Assembly: GCA_021205365.1 (NCBI GenBank)
Contig: JAJPXP010000063.1
Location: 1-64,000 of the forward strand
From: Clostridia bacterium
GTDB lineage: Bacteria > Bacillota > Clostridia > Oscillospirales > Butyricicoccaceae
DNA length: 64,000 nt
Direction: 5' to 3'
The position numbers and the translations under genes are program-made. Position 1 is the first letter of the stretch. Every line of letters starts with the position of its first letter. The notes below the pieces were generated by a model. That model was not told the origin of the DNA and made no database searches. It saw nothing but the letters and a program-made list of their open reading frames with translations. Below, piece after piece: positions 44,388 through 52,407 of this stretch.

Positions 44388-45212
44388 ATGGAGAAAATCA
44401 GAAAAGCCGGATTGGTTTGTTGTTCCAATGGACTTTCCAGCAAGACGAAGGACGAGTGGAAGACGCTGACGGATTTGTTGGAATCACAGGGTATCCATCC
44501 GGTTTTCAGTGAATATATTTTTCAAAAAGACGGCGTGCGAAGCGGCAGCGCGAGGGAACGGGCGGAAAGCCTGATGTCTTTTTATCAGGACACGGAAATT
44601 GATGCGATTTTTGATCTCTCGGGTGGAGATATTGCCAATGAGATACTCCCGTTTTTGGATTTTGCTGGCATTGCGGGCGCAAGAAATTCCTTTGGCGAGC
44701 CAAAGCAGTTCTGGGGATACAGCGATCTGACTGTTATACTGAATGCGGTTTATGCGAAAGCAGGAAATCCAGGCGTTTTATACCAGATCCGGCATTTGGC
44801 CTATGCGGACAGCGAAAATCTGTTTGATTTTTCGTATCATTTTTTACAAGGGAATCAGATGTCCGGTGTCGTTGTGGGTGGAAATATCCGTTGCTTGTTA
44901 AAGTTGGCGGGAACCCAGTATTTTCCGGATATGCAGGATAAAATCCTTCTGCTGGAAGCCAGAAGTGGACGTATGCCGCAGATGATTACCTATTTCAGCC
45001 AGCTGCAGCAGCTTGGTGTATTGGAAAAGCTCCATGGCATTTTGCTGGGAACATTTACGCAGCTGGAACAGGAGCAGACAGAAGACGAACTGGAGCAGCT
45101 TGTTTTACAGCTTGCAGGGAAGATTCCGGTTGCAAAAACACAGGAAATCGGCCATGCACCCGATGCCAAAGCAATTACCATTGGTTCCTGGATGAATTTT
45201 ACAGAATCATAA
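44388..45212 (+). CDS. S66-family peptidase (LD-carboxypeptidase type)
   Basis: The 274-residue protein has the nucleophile region FWGYSDLTVILNAVY, then GGNIRCLLKLAGT, LEARSG and the late GHAPDAKAITIG. These match S66 enzymes such as LdcA and MccF, which cut L,D-bonds in muropeptides or acyl-nucleotide antibiotics. The frame is open back to 44292 but the first 32 codons have another gene's remnant; ATG 44388 has GAGGG just upstream and fits the family start. No signal peptide, so it works in the cytosol. Confidence 0.82.
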   Translation: MEKIRKAGLVCCSNGLSSKTKDEWKTLTDLLESQGIHPVFSEYIFQKDGVRSGSARERAESLMSFYQDTEIDAIFDLSGGDIANEILPFLDFAGIAGARNSFGEPKQFWGYSDLTVILNAVYAKAGNPGVLYQIRHLAYADSENLFDFSYHFLQGNQMSGVVVGGNIRCLLKLAGTQYFPDMQDKILLLEARSGRMPQMITYFSQLQQLGVLEKLHGILLGTFTQLEQEQTEDELEQLVLQLAGKIPVAKTQEIGHAPDAKAITIGSWMNFTES

Positions 45213-45221
45213 ATGAAAAAA

Positions 45222-45262
45222 CAAAGCGCAGCTGTTCTTTGCTTCAAACAGCTGCGCTTTCT
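45222..45262. terminator. Bidirectional terminator between S66 and S26 genes
   Basis: AAAGCGCAGCTGTT pairs with AACAGCTGCGCTTT around a 10-base loop. It serves convergent genes; its end touches the stop codon of the S26 gene. Confidence 0.85.
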
Positions 45263-45716
45263 ATGATGTAGGATGAATATGCTTCAGTTTTCCATACAGC
45301 CGGACAATCGGCTGGCGGATGGGAACAACCCACAGCCAGGGACCAGCGAAGAATTTCCACCAGAAATCAGAGGAATCAATCCATTTTCCCTTGCGCTGCA
45401 CTCTGGTAACAATCGCAAAAATCTGTTCTTTTGCGATCGGACCTTCTATTTCTGTCTGCGCGTCACCGACAATATAGTAGCCCTCCGGGCGGGCTTTATA
45501 AATGCGGTGCATCACAAACTGTCCGTTTCTGCGCTGGTAAAATACCATATCTCCCCGGCGAAGCGGCTGCTCTGGTGTGCGGAAGCTGATGCTGTCCCGA
45601 GCATGTATCATGAATGGAGACATACTGTTTCCGGCAATCTGCATACTGACCTCCTGTCCGGCCTGGACAAGCTCACGCAGGGCAGAGACATATTCCCTTG
45701 TATCAATCATTTTCAT
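45261..45716 (-). CDS. S24/S26-family (signal-peptidase-like) protein
   Basis: The 151-residue protein has the nucleophile motif AGNSMSPFM and FVMHRI where bacterial signal peptidases have the lysine, as in the SipW/ER type with a histidine. The strand YIVGDAQTEIEGPI is the family's domain III. A hydrophobic WWKFFAGPWLWVVPIRQPIVRL segment near the C-terminus may anchor it. AGGGGG precedes the ATG. It lies 15 bases after the CpsB-like gene, so it may process an envelope or polysaccharide-export protein. Confidence 0.75.
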   Translation of the reverse strand: MKMIDTREYVSALRELVQAGQEVSMQIAGNSMSPFMIHARDSISFRTPEQPLRRGDMVFYQRRNGQFVMHRIYKARPEGYYIVGDAQTEIEGPIAKEQIFAIVTRVQRKGKWIDSSDFWWKFFAGPWLWVVPIRQPIVRLYGKLKHIHPTS

Positions 45717-45731
45717 ATGATTTCCCCCTGT

Positions 45732-46499
45732 CTAAAAGAAAAAGCTTCGTCTGCGTTCGGGAAGAATGCCATGCGATGGAATATCCCTGTCATGTATGAT
45801 ACGGTAGGGATTTTGTTCGGTTAAACGAAGCATTTCAGCTTCGCCGAACTGGTCAAACAGATAATCCTGAATATCTCCCATAAAGGTAGTCCGAGCATAT
45901 GGACTGTGTGCGTCGCTTGCAATGCAGGTAGCAAGCTGGTTTTGCAGCAGAAATCCGGCAGCACGGGCGGCATGTCTGCCAAACCTACCCAATGGGCTGC
46001 CTTTGTTTACCTGCGTAAAGCAGCCCATCTGCAGCCAGTGATAAACCAGCGCAGGATGATCCTGCACACAGAAATAACGTTCGGGATGTGCAATCAATGG
46101 GACACCGCCCGCAGCAAAAATCTGTTCCAGATCGTCGCCAATCTGCCGGGGATTTTCGTCAAAGGCAAATTCAATCAGATAATATCTGGAATGGTTCAGA
46201 CTGATGAGTGCCCCATCGCGTATCTTTTCTTCCAGGTCATCGGAAGCAAAAATTTCCATGCCCAGATATAGATTGACAGGGATTTCTTCTTCAGAAACGG
46301 CCTGCTGCAGCTGCAAGAACTGCTGTTCCAGCTCTTCTGAATAAAAATTTTCAAATCTTCCGAGCTGGTTGCTGTGTGGTGTTGCCATAATGGTGTCCAC
46401 GCCGCCTTCCAAAGCAAGTGCACACATTTTCAGTGAATCTTCCATTTCCTGTGAGCCGTCATCCAGACCCGGAAGGATATGGGTATGTAAATCAATCAT
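45732..46499 (-). CDS. CpsB/YwqE-type tyrosine-protein phosphatase (PHP domain)
   Basis: The 255-residue protein begins MIDLHTHILPGLDDGS and carries ATPHSN, GMEIF, LIAHPERY and ASDAHSP: the PHP-fold metal ligands of the Mn-dependent phosphatases that reverse capsule tyrosine kinases. No kinase or polymerase gene is next to it. AAAGG lies before the ATG. With the S26-like gene it suggests an extracellular-polysaccharide control unit. Confidence 0.9.
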   Translation of the reverse strand: MIDLHTHILPGLDDGSQEMEDSLKMCALALEGGVDTIMATPHSNQLGRFENFYSEELEQQFLQLQQAVSEEEIPVNLYLGMEIFASDDLEEKIRDGALISLNHSRYYLIEFAFDENPRQIGDDLEQIFAAGGVPLIAHPERYFCVQDHPALVYHWLQMGCFTQVNKGSPLGRFGRHAARAAGFLLQNQLATCIASDAHSPYARTTFMGDIQDYLFDQFGEAEMLRLTEQNPYRIIHDRDIPSHGILPERRRSFFF

Positions 46500-46798
46500 A
46501 CGGTTGCCTTTCTGGTAAACTGCGGGAGGAATACCCGCTTATCCTGTGTTTCATGATAGCATAAAAAATCATTGAAGGGAAGATGCATGACTGCGGAATT
46601 TATGGCATTTTCTACGCAGGAAACGGATTATTCAGCGCTGTCTGATATAGAAAGGCGGGAAAAACAGGGTGCGGATAAAGAATTTGTGTAAAAGGGGATT
46701 TGACAAACGTACAGATTCATGGAACAATAGAAGCAGACCGGCAGTTGATATGCAGTCCGATGAATGATGCAGCATGAGAGAAAGGTATAAGAAAGAGC
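46500..46798. other. Intergenic region with a promoter and a possible 34-residue frame
   Basis: TTGACA (46700-46705), 17 bases, AACAAT (46723-46728) is a likely promoter of the ABC exporter. A short frame at 46587-46691, after GAAGGGAAG, would give a 34-residue acidic peptide (MTAEFMAFSTQETDYS...). Nothing supports its expression beyond the ribosome site. A GCGGG/CCCGC hairpin lies at 46524-46541. Confidence 0.35.
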
Positions 46799-48616
46799 AT
46801 GAATCCTTATCAGAAGCCCGATGATATCAAAGAATATTCGGGATTCAATAAAATATTGAAATCAAAATTCATCCAGATGATGATAAATAAAATAGATGAC
46901 GGTACATTTTCTGATTTTTTCGATGACTGGAGATGGATTTTTTCCTTCAGCAAACAATATAAATGGGCAATATGCTTCTATACTTTGATGGGGATTCTGA
47001 GCTCAACGCTGGGGTTGGTTTCCGCGGTTGCCAGCAAATATATGATCGATATCATCACCAATCGGCAGATCGGCAGGTTGTGGCAGCTGGCGTTGCTGAT
47101 GATCTTTAGCACAGTAATCAGCCTGTTGTTTTCCAGCCTGGTAAGCCGATACGCTACAAAGCTGTCTATTTATGTGAATAATGATATACAGGCAAGCATT
47201 TTCGATAAAATTATTGATGCAGACTGGCTGGAGCTTTCCCAATATGAAAACGGTGATCTGCTGAACCGGTTCAACAATGATGTTAACACGGTAGCAAGCA
47301 ATGCAGTAAGCTGGCTCCCCAATATTATCATAGCTCTGTATACCTTTGCTGCAACCTTTGTCGTCATCCTGCATTATGATGTTATTATGGCATTCATTGC
47401 CCTGCTTTCCGCTCCATTTCTGCTGCTTGCCAGCCGCTTTTTGATGCGGAAAAACCGGGAATACCGTCAAAAAGTATTGCAAATGAATAGTAAGCTCATG
47501 AGTTATGAGTCTGAAACATTTTATAATATTGATACGATCAAGTCCTTTGGTGTCATGGATCATTATAGCCATGGCTTGCGCAAGTGGCAGAAGAAATTGA
47601 GGGACTATACATTGGATTACAATATGTTTTCCATTAAAACCAACATTGCAACATCACTGGTATCCACATTTGTTACATTTGTTGCGTTCGGCTACTGTCT
47701 GTTCCTTTTGTGGTCGGGGAGAATCGAATTTGGTACGATGACGCTGTTTCTTCAGCAGCGAACGCAGCTTTCCAATAATTTTTCCTCTCTGGTCAATATT
47801 ATCCCAGGTATGTTGAACAGCTCTGTTTCAGCACATCGCATCCGTGAGCTGGTAGAGTTGCCACGGGAACAGCATATCGCAGAGGAATCTGCGCAGATGG
47901 CAAGGGCTGCGGAAAATGGCTTTGCCGTGCGGATGAGCAGTGTAGATTTTGCCTATGTGGAGAACAACAAAGTTCTGACAGATTCCGATTTTCTTGCCAG
48001 TCCTGGCGAAATTATTGCGCTGGTTGGCCCGAGTGGTGAAGGAAAGACGACGATGCTGCGCATGATTCTCGGATTGATTCACCCGGATCAGGGTGCTGTT
48101 GATCTGGTTGACAGAGACCAAAACCACGTTACCATCAATGCTGATACGCGCCGGTATTTTTCCTATGTTCCACAGGGGAATACGCTTATGTCCGGAACGA
48201 TTGCAGAAAATATGCGTGTGGTTAAGGAAGATGCAACGGATGAAGAGATCGTTGAAGCGCTAAAAACAGCCTGCGCATGGGATTTTGTCCAAAAGCTCGA
48301 TGACGGAATCTACAGCACCCTTGGCACACGAGGGCGTGGTTTGTCTGAAGGGCAGGCGCAACGTGTTTCCATTGCGAGAGCCGTTTTGCGGGATGCACCG
48401 GTTCTGCTTCTGGATGAAGCAACCAGTGCGTTGGATGTAGAGACCGAACGGCAGGTACTGCGGAACATTATCCGTCAGCATCCCAATAAGACCTGTATTG
48501 TAACCACCCATCGTCCGAGTGTGCTGAATATGTGTCAGCGGGTATATCGAGTCATGGATACAAAGGTCACAGAGCTGGACGAGGCCGCCTCCAGCCGGAT
48601 GGCGCAGGATTTCTGA
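46799..48616 (+). CDS. ABC exporter (fused membrane and ATPase domains)
   Basis: The 605-residue half-exporter has an unusual 60-residue hydrophilic start before the first membrane helix, six helices to about residue 340, and an ATPase domain with GPSGEGKTT, signature LSEGQ and VLLLDEATSALD. It should dimerise. The family covers lipids, peptides and drugs; no substrate can be named. It stands alone with its own promoter and terminator. Confidence 0.93.
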   Translation: MNPYQKPDDIKEYSGFNKILKSKFIQMMINKIDDGTFSDFFDDWRWIFSFSKQYKWAICFYTLMGILSSTLGLVSAVASKYMIDIITNRQIGRLWQLALLMIFSTVISLLFSSLVSRYATKLSIYVNNDIQASIFDKIIDADWLELSQYENGDLLNRFNNDVNTVASNAVSWLPNIIIALYTFAATFVVILHYDVIMAFIALLSAPFLLLASRFLMRKNREYRQKVLQMNSKLMSYESETFYNIDTIKSFGVMDHYSHGLRKWQKKLRDYTLDYNMFSIKTNIATSLVSTFVTFVAFGYCLFLLWSGRIEFGTMTLFLQQRTQLSNNFSSLVNIIPGMLNSSVSAHRIRELVELPREQHIAEESAQMARAAENGFAVRMSSVDFAYVENNKVLTDSDFLASPGEIIALVGPSGEGKTTMLRMILGLIHPDQGAVDLVDRDQNHVTINADTRRYFSYVPQGNTLMSGTIAENMRVVKEDATDEEIVEALKTACAWDFVQKLDDGIYSTLGTRGRGLSEGQAQRVSIARAVLRDAPVLLLDEATSALDVETERQVLRNIIRQHPNKTCIVTTHRPSVLNMCQRVYRVMDTKVTELDEAASSRMAQDF

Positions 48617-48628
48617 CAAATAAAAAAC

Positions 48629-48681
48629 AGAGAACCGATTCTGGCAGTTTACATCATGCCGGAAAACAGGTTCTCTTTTTT
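48629..48681. terminator. Bidirectional terminator between the ABC exporter and the FliB-like gene
   Basis: AGAGAACC (48629-48636) pairs with GGTTCTCT (48669-48676), with an inner CTGGCA/TGCCGG stem, then TTTTT. Confidence 0.85.
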
Positions 48682-48682
48682 G

Positions 48683-49765
48683 TTATTCTGTTATAGCATA
48701 GCCCGAAAGAAAATCCGTGTTGTCTGTATTGTATTCTATCTCTTTGGAATACAGCTTACACAGACAAAGCTGCTGCCATGCTGTGAGCGTATCATCCCGG
48801 AGCCAGCAGAAGATGTCCAGCAGCTGAATTATGGAAACACTGAGTAAAGCAAAGTTTACCTTTTCCAGCAGCAGATCATCCACTAAAGTTTTCATGAAAT
48901 ACCTGTATATAAAATAAATCAGCAGCTGGTCGTATTCATACAGTTTTTGCTGATAGTATTGCAGAAAGGCGGGACGGTGGCAAATGATTTCCGGGAGGGA
49001 TGCCTTTGCCGCAAGCAGCAGATCGCGCCATTCTGCATCATTGATTTCCAGACACAGACAGCTGTCCAGCAGGGCAGATAGAAAATCTTCCTGCCAGAAA
49101 AGCAGGGACCAGTTCAGTGCGTCTTCTGCATGCGGTTCCTCTGCTTCGGGGAACGGAAACAGGATATCATCATATTGCTTTTGCATGGAAAGTGCTGTTT
49201 GATATAGCTGGTTCATTTTGCTGTCCAATGGGGTATCTGTTTCAGGTTTGATGATAGAAAACAGCGTTTCTCGCATGGAAAACAGCAATTGTTCCAGAAG
49301 ACGGATATCTTCGGAAGCTGCCTCTACGGTTTCCTCATCATAGCTGATGTCCCATTCGGGATATCCAGTGTTTTGTAAAATCAGCTTTGCGGCGGCTTCA
49401 CAGCATAATCCAAGACCTTCCTCGCGCCCATCTGAGAACCACTCATAAAAACGGGGATGATCGGTACAGATCTGGCTAAGATGCGCTTCACCGAGATGTA
49501 TGAAAATATCACAGAGGTTGCAGTCGTTTAAAAATGGGCAGCGTTCTGTGGAATCCATAATAAAATGTGCATTCCCTTCAGAATCAGATGCTGGAAGTGC
49601 AATTTTTTCCTGCAATTTTCGACCAAATGTACCGGATATCTGCTGATAATATGCCAGGGTGTTTTCGTCAATATCAATTTCCCAGCCGATGCAGCAATTG
49701 TCCGTGCAGTCAGAGCCGATGCACTTGAATTTTTTATAATATGAGGGATGACGGATATATCCCAT
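48683..49765 (-). CDS. FliB-family protein (flagellin lysine N-methylase-like)
   Basis: The 360-residue protein has the FliB/YkgJ-like N-terminus: FKCIGSDCTDNCCIGWEIDID, then CPFLNDCNLCDI, and QICTDHPRFYE. These cysteines probably bind an Fe-S cluster or zinc. FliB methylates flagellin lysines in Salmonella, but many Clostridial homologues occur without flagella and their targets are unknown. No flagellar gene is in the window. Start ATG 49765 has GGAGGGG; upstream frame is spurious. Confidence 0.82.
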   Translation of the reverse strand: MGYIRHPSYYKKFKCIGSDCTDNCCIGWEIDIDENTLAYYQQISGTFGRKLQEKIALPASDSEGNAHFIMDSTERCPFLNDCNLCDIFIHLGEAHLSQICTDHPRFYEWFSDGREEGLGLCCEAAAKLILQNTGYPEWDISYDEETVEAASEDIRLLEQLLFSMRETLFSIIKPETDTPLDSKMNQLYQTALSMQKQYDDILFPFPEAEEPHAEDALNWSLLFWQEDFLSALLDSCLCLEINDAEWRDLLLAAKASLPEIICHRPAFLQYYQQKLYEYDQLLIYFIYRYFMKTLVDDLLLEKVNFALLSVSIIQLLDIFCWLRDDTLTAWQQLCLCKLYSKEIEYNTDNTDFLSGYAITE

Positions 49766-49957
49766 AATATCCCCTCCAAAATGATTTGGCACCATTATAA
49801 CAAAAATAACAGCATGATGGAAGAAATGACAGATGCTTTCTGCGATCAGGGGAAAGATTTCCATTGGATGCTTTTCAGCGGATATAAAATTTGATATAAT
49901 TATATTAACCGATTATCAGATGATGACCCTGATAGGAAAAGAGAGGAGCGTAATTTT

Positions 49958-50248
49958 ATGATTAAAATTGTGGCAAAACAGATAATCCGTAAAGAGTGCA
50001 TTGAGAAGTATCGTGAATTGACAAAGGAACTGGTTGAAAAGTCCAGTGCAGAGGCTGGAAACATCACCTATACTTCCAACCAGAGCATTGCAGACGAGCG
50101 TGTACACTGCTTTATTGAAATCTGGAAGGATCAGGAGGCAATTGACATTCACAATGCGAGCGAGCATTTCCAGCGTATCATTCCGCAGCTGGCCGAGCTA
50201 TTTGATGGACCGGAGGTTGTCGACCTGTATACCGAAGTGGAATTTTAA
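49958..50248 (+). CDS. Antibiotic biosynthesis monooxygenase (ABM/YgiN-like) family protein
   Basis: The 96-residue protein is a dimeric alpha+beta barrel type: IKIVAKQIIRKE, a YRELTKELVEKS helix, ITYTSNQSIADE, CFIEIWKDQEAIDIHNASEHF. Relatives include quinol monooxygenases and heme-degrading proteins; the usual heme asparagine is not obvious. GAGGAG precedes the ATG. Function unassigned. Confidence 0.8.
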   Translation: MIKIVAKQIIRKECIEKYRELTKELVEKSSAEAGNITYTSNQSIADERVHCFIEIWKDQEAIDIHNASEHFQRIIPQLAELFDGPEVVDLYTEVEF

Positions 50249-50262
50249 TTCAAACATACTGC

Positions 50263-50299
50263 AAAACGGCAGATACCATGACAGGTATCTGCCGTTTTT
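50263..50299 (+). terminator. Terminator after the ABM-family gene
   Basis: AAAACGGCAGATACC (50263-50277) pairs with GGTATCTGCCGTTTT (50284-50298), a 15-bp perfect stem with flanking T-run. Confidence 0.9.
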
Positions 50300-50336
50300 G
50301 AAATAGGGAAATTTTTTATTTTTACGAAAACAAGCG

Positions 50337-50365
50337 TTGACGTATTCAAAAAAACGATATATAAT
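50337..50365 (+). promoter_or_regulatory. Promoter of the thiamine unit
   Basis: TTGACG (50337-50342), 17 bases, TATAAT (50360-50365). Confidence 0.75.
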
Positions 50366-50414
50366 GGAAACAGCAAAACGGGAATGCCGGAGATAAAACA
50401 GCATTTCCATATAC

Positions 50415-50508
50415 AACAGGGGAGCTTGCAGAAGCAGGCTGAGAGTAAGCTGTATTGCTTTGACCCGTAACCTGATTTGGGTAATGCCAACGTAGGGAGA
50501 TAGCTCTT
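50415..50508 (+). promoter_or_regulatory. TPP riboswitch (THI element)
   Basis: The conserved landmarks are all present in order: CAGGGGAGC, GGCTGAGAGTAAGC, GACCCGTAACCTGATTTGGGTAATGCCAACGTAGGGA by segments. It lies about 50 bases after a strong promoter and upstream of thiC, so thiamine pyrophosphate should switch the genes off. Confidence 0.96.
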
Positions 50509-50518
50509 TTGCTTTTAC

Positions 50519-50555
50519 GCGTAGTTTGGAATTACCAGACTGCGCTTTTTCTTTT
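50519..50555 (+). terminator. Regulated terminator of the TPP riboswitch
   Basis: GCGTAGTTTGG (50519-50529) pairs with CCAGACTGCGC (50535-50545), loop AATTA, followed by TTTTTCTTTT. It starts ten bases after the aptamer, the usual expression-platform position. Confidence 0.85.
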
Positions 50556-50655
50556 GCCTTTAAAGCGAATCGTGTTGCTTTGGGAGTGGCAGATTGGGGA
50601 CACCACCTTCTGCCGCTATATAAAATCAATCGCTGTATCAGAAAGGAGCATTTAG

Positions 50656-50817
50656 GTGAAAACAGCATTGAAAGCCGCAGGAGATCTGCGGACAGGCGTC
50701 GGCATTCGGGCAGATATCAGAACAGCATTGTCTGATGGTATGTATACCATTTGCACAGTGGCTGCTTTGGACGCACAGAGAAAAGCCGGCACCGGAAAAC
50801 GGAGGAGATATACCTGA
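50656..50817 (+). pseudogene. Truncated thiD (hydroxymethylpyrimidine kinase) remnant
   Basis: The 53-codon frame reads (V/M)KTALKAAGDLRTGVGIRADI, then a segment ending MYTICTVAALDAQ. This lines up with the ThiD start, whose usual form is MKTALTIAGSD-S-GGAGIQADLKT, then a V-Y-x-M-S-V-I-T-A-x-T-A-Q segment. The remaining 200 or so residues are absent. The GTG still has a perfect AAAGGAG site seven bases upstream. It lies between the TPP terminator and thiC, just where a thi gene belongs. A functional short peptide is possible but less likely. Confidence 0.65.
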
Positions 50818-50894
50818 TGGTGATGCCGGGAAGGCATCCGGTATTTCAGAATTTGCTTAGAATGTGGGGCGAGTATGAAAAAGTTAAAAATTGA
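50817..50894 (+). other. Short frame after the thiD remnant
   Basis: A 25-residue frame starting at an ATG that overlaps the remnant's stop (TGATG) reads MVMPGRHPVFQNLLRMWGEY and a few more residues. AGGAGA lies ten bases before it. It might be the tail of the decayed gene or of a deleted neighbour. I do not recognise it. Confidence 0.25.
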
Positions 50895-50939
50895 GATGAG
50901 ATTTTTACCTTCCAATACCGCCTGGAAAGGAACTTAAAA

Positions 50940-52250
50940 ATGAGAAATTACACAACACAGATGGATGCTGCGCGCCGCAGCATCGTAACACCGGAAATGG
51001 AAACTGTTGCCAATAAGGAGAAGATGCCGGTTGAAAAGCTGATGGGTCTGGTAGCGGAAGGCAAGGTAGCAATTTGTGCGAATAAAAACCATACCTGCCT
51101 GGACCCGGAAGGTGTTGGCAGTATGCTGCGCACCAAGATCAATGTTAACCTCGGTGTATCCCGCGACTGTAAAGATTACAACATTGAAATGGAAAAGGTT
51201 ATGAGTGCAGTCAACATGGGCGCAGAGGCAATTATGGACTTGTCCAGCCATGGCAACACCCAGCCGTTCCGCCGAAAGCTGACCAGTGAGTGTCCGGCTA
51301 TGATCGGTACGGTTCCGGTATACGATAGTGTTATCCATTATCAGCGTGACCTTGCAACGCTGACCGCACAGGATTTTATTGATGTTGTTCGCCTGCATGC
51401 TGAAGATGGCGTTGATTTTGTTACCCTGCACTGTGGAATTACCCGCAAAACCATCGAACAGATTCGTAAGCATAAGCGTAAGATGAACATTGTCAGCCGC
51501 GGTGGCAGCCTTGTTTTTGCATGGATGAGCATGACGGGAGAGGAAAATCCGTTTTATGAGCACTTCGATGAGATTCTGGATATCTGTGAAGAATATGATG
51601 TAACGATTTCCCTTGGCGATGCATGCCGTCCGGGCTGTCTGGCAGATGCAACCGATGTATGCCAGATCGAAGAACTCGTACGTTTGGGTGAGCTGACGAA
51701 GCGCGCATGGGCACATAATGTCCAGGTTATGGTAGAAGGTCCGGGACATGTTCCGCTGGATCAGATTGCAGCCAATATGCAGGTACAGAAGACCATATGC
51801 ATGGGCGCTCCGTTCTATGTGCTTGGTCCGCTGGTAACGGATATTGCACCGGGTTACGATCATATTACCAGTGCAATCGGCGGTGCAGTTGCTGCTATGA
51901 ATGGTGCAGCATTCCTGTGCTATGTTACCCCGGCAGAGCACTTGGCCCTGCCGAATGTTGATGATGTGAAGCAGGGGATTATTGCTTCCAAGATTGCAGC
52001 GCATGCGGCAGATATTGCAAAGGGCGTGCCAGGTGCTCGTGATATTGATGACAAGATGGCAGATGCACGTCGCGTACTGGACTGGGAGGCGCAGTATGCG
52101 TGTGCACTTGACCCGGAAACGGCACGCAGTATCCGCGACAGCCGCAAGCCGGAGGATGATCACGGTGATACCTGCAGTATGTGCGGCAAATTCTGTGCTG
52201 TACGCAGCATGAATAAGGCGCTTGCAGGCGAGTATATCGATATTCTGTAA
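50940..52250 (+). CDS. thiC: Phosphomethylpyrimidine synthase ThiC
   Basis: The 436-residue radical-SAM enzyme converts aminoimidazole ribotide to the thiamine pyrimidine. The C-terminal cluster motif CSMCGKFC (C-x2-C-x4-C) near residue 415 is intact, and [22 protein letters not shown] and TPAEHL are family landmarks. It is the shorter bacterial form without the N-terminal domain of E. coli ThiC. RBS AAAGGAAC. It lies behind the TPP riboswitch; no complete thiD, thiE or thiM is nearby. Confidence 0.97.
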   Translation: MRNYTTQMDAARRSIVTPEMETVANKEKMPVEKLMGLVAEGKVAICANKNHTCLDPEGVGSMLRTKINVNLGVSRDCKDYNIEMEKVMSAVNMGAEAIMDLSSHGNTQPFRRKLTSECPAMIGTVPVYDSVIHYQRDLATLTAQDFIDVVRLHAEDGVDFVTLHCGITRKTIEQIRKHKRKMNIVSRGGSLVFAWMSMTGEENPFYEHFDEILDICEEYDVTISLGDACRPGCLADATDVCQIEELVRLGELTKRAWAHNVQVMVEGPGHVPLDQIAANMQVQKTICMGAPFYVLGPLVTDIAPGYDHITSAIGGAVAAMNGAAFLCYVTPAEHLALPNVDDVKQGIIASKIAAHAADIAKGVPGARDIDDKMADARRVLDWEAQYACALDPETARSIRDSRKPEDDHGDTCSMCGKFCAVRSMNKALAGEYIDIL

Positions 52251-52270
52251 AATATTTGTGGATTCAAAGG

Positions 52271-52305
52271 AGCGGCAGCTGTAGAGATATGGCTGCCGCT
52301 TGTTC
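52271..52305 (+). terminator. Possible thiC terminator
   Basis: AGCGGCAGC (52271-52279) pairs with GCTGCCGCT (52292-52300). The following TTGTTCT is a weak T-run. Confidence 0.45.
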
Positions 52306-52407
52306 TATGTTATTGTTTAACCGATTTTTGTCAAAAATTACTTGCGGAAATGACAAAGTAAAAGTACAATAGACAAAAGACAAAAAACGGGAAGGATAAC
52401 GCGAAGC

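Noticed and set aside
50934..52163. A 409-codon frame antisense to thiC
   Set aside because: Shadow of a fully conserved ThiC.
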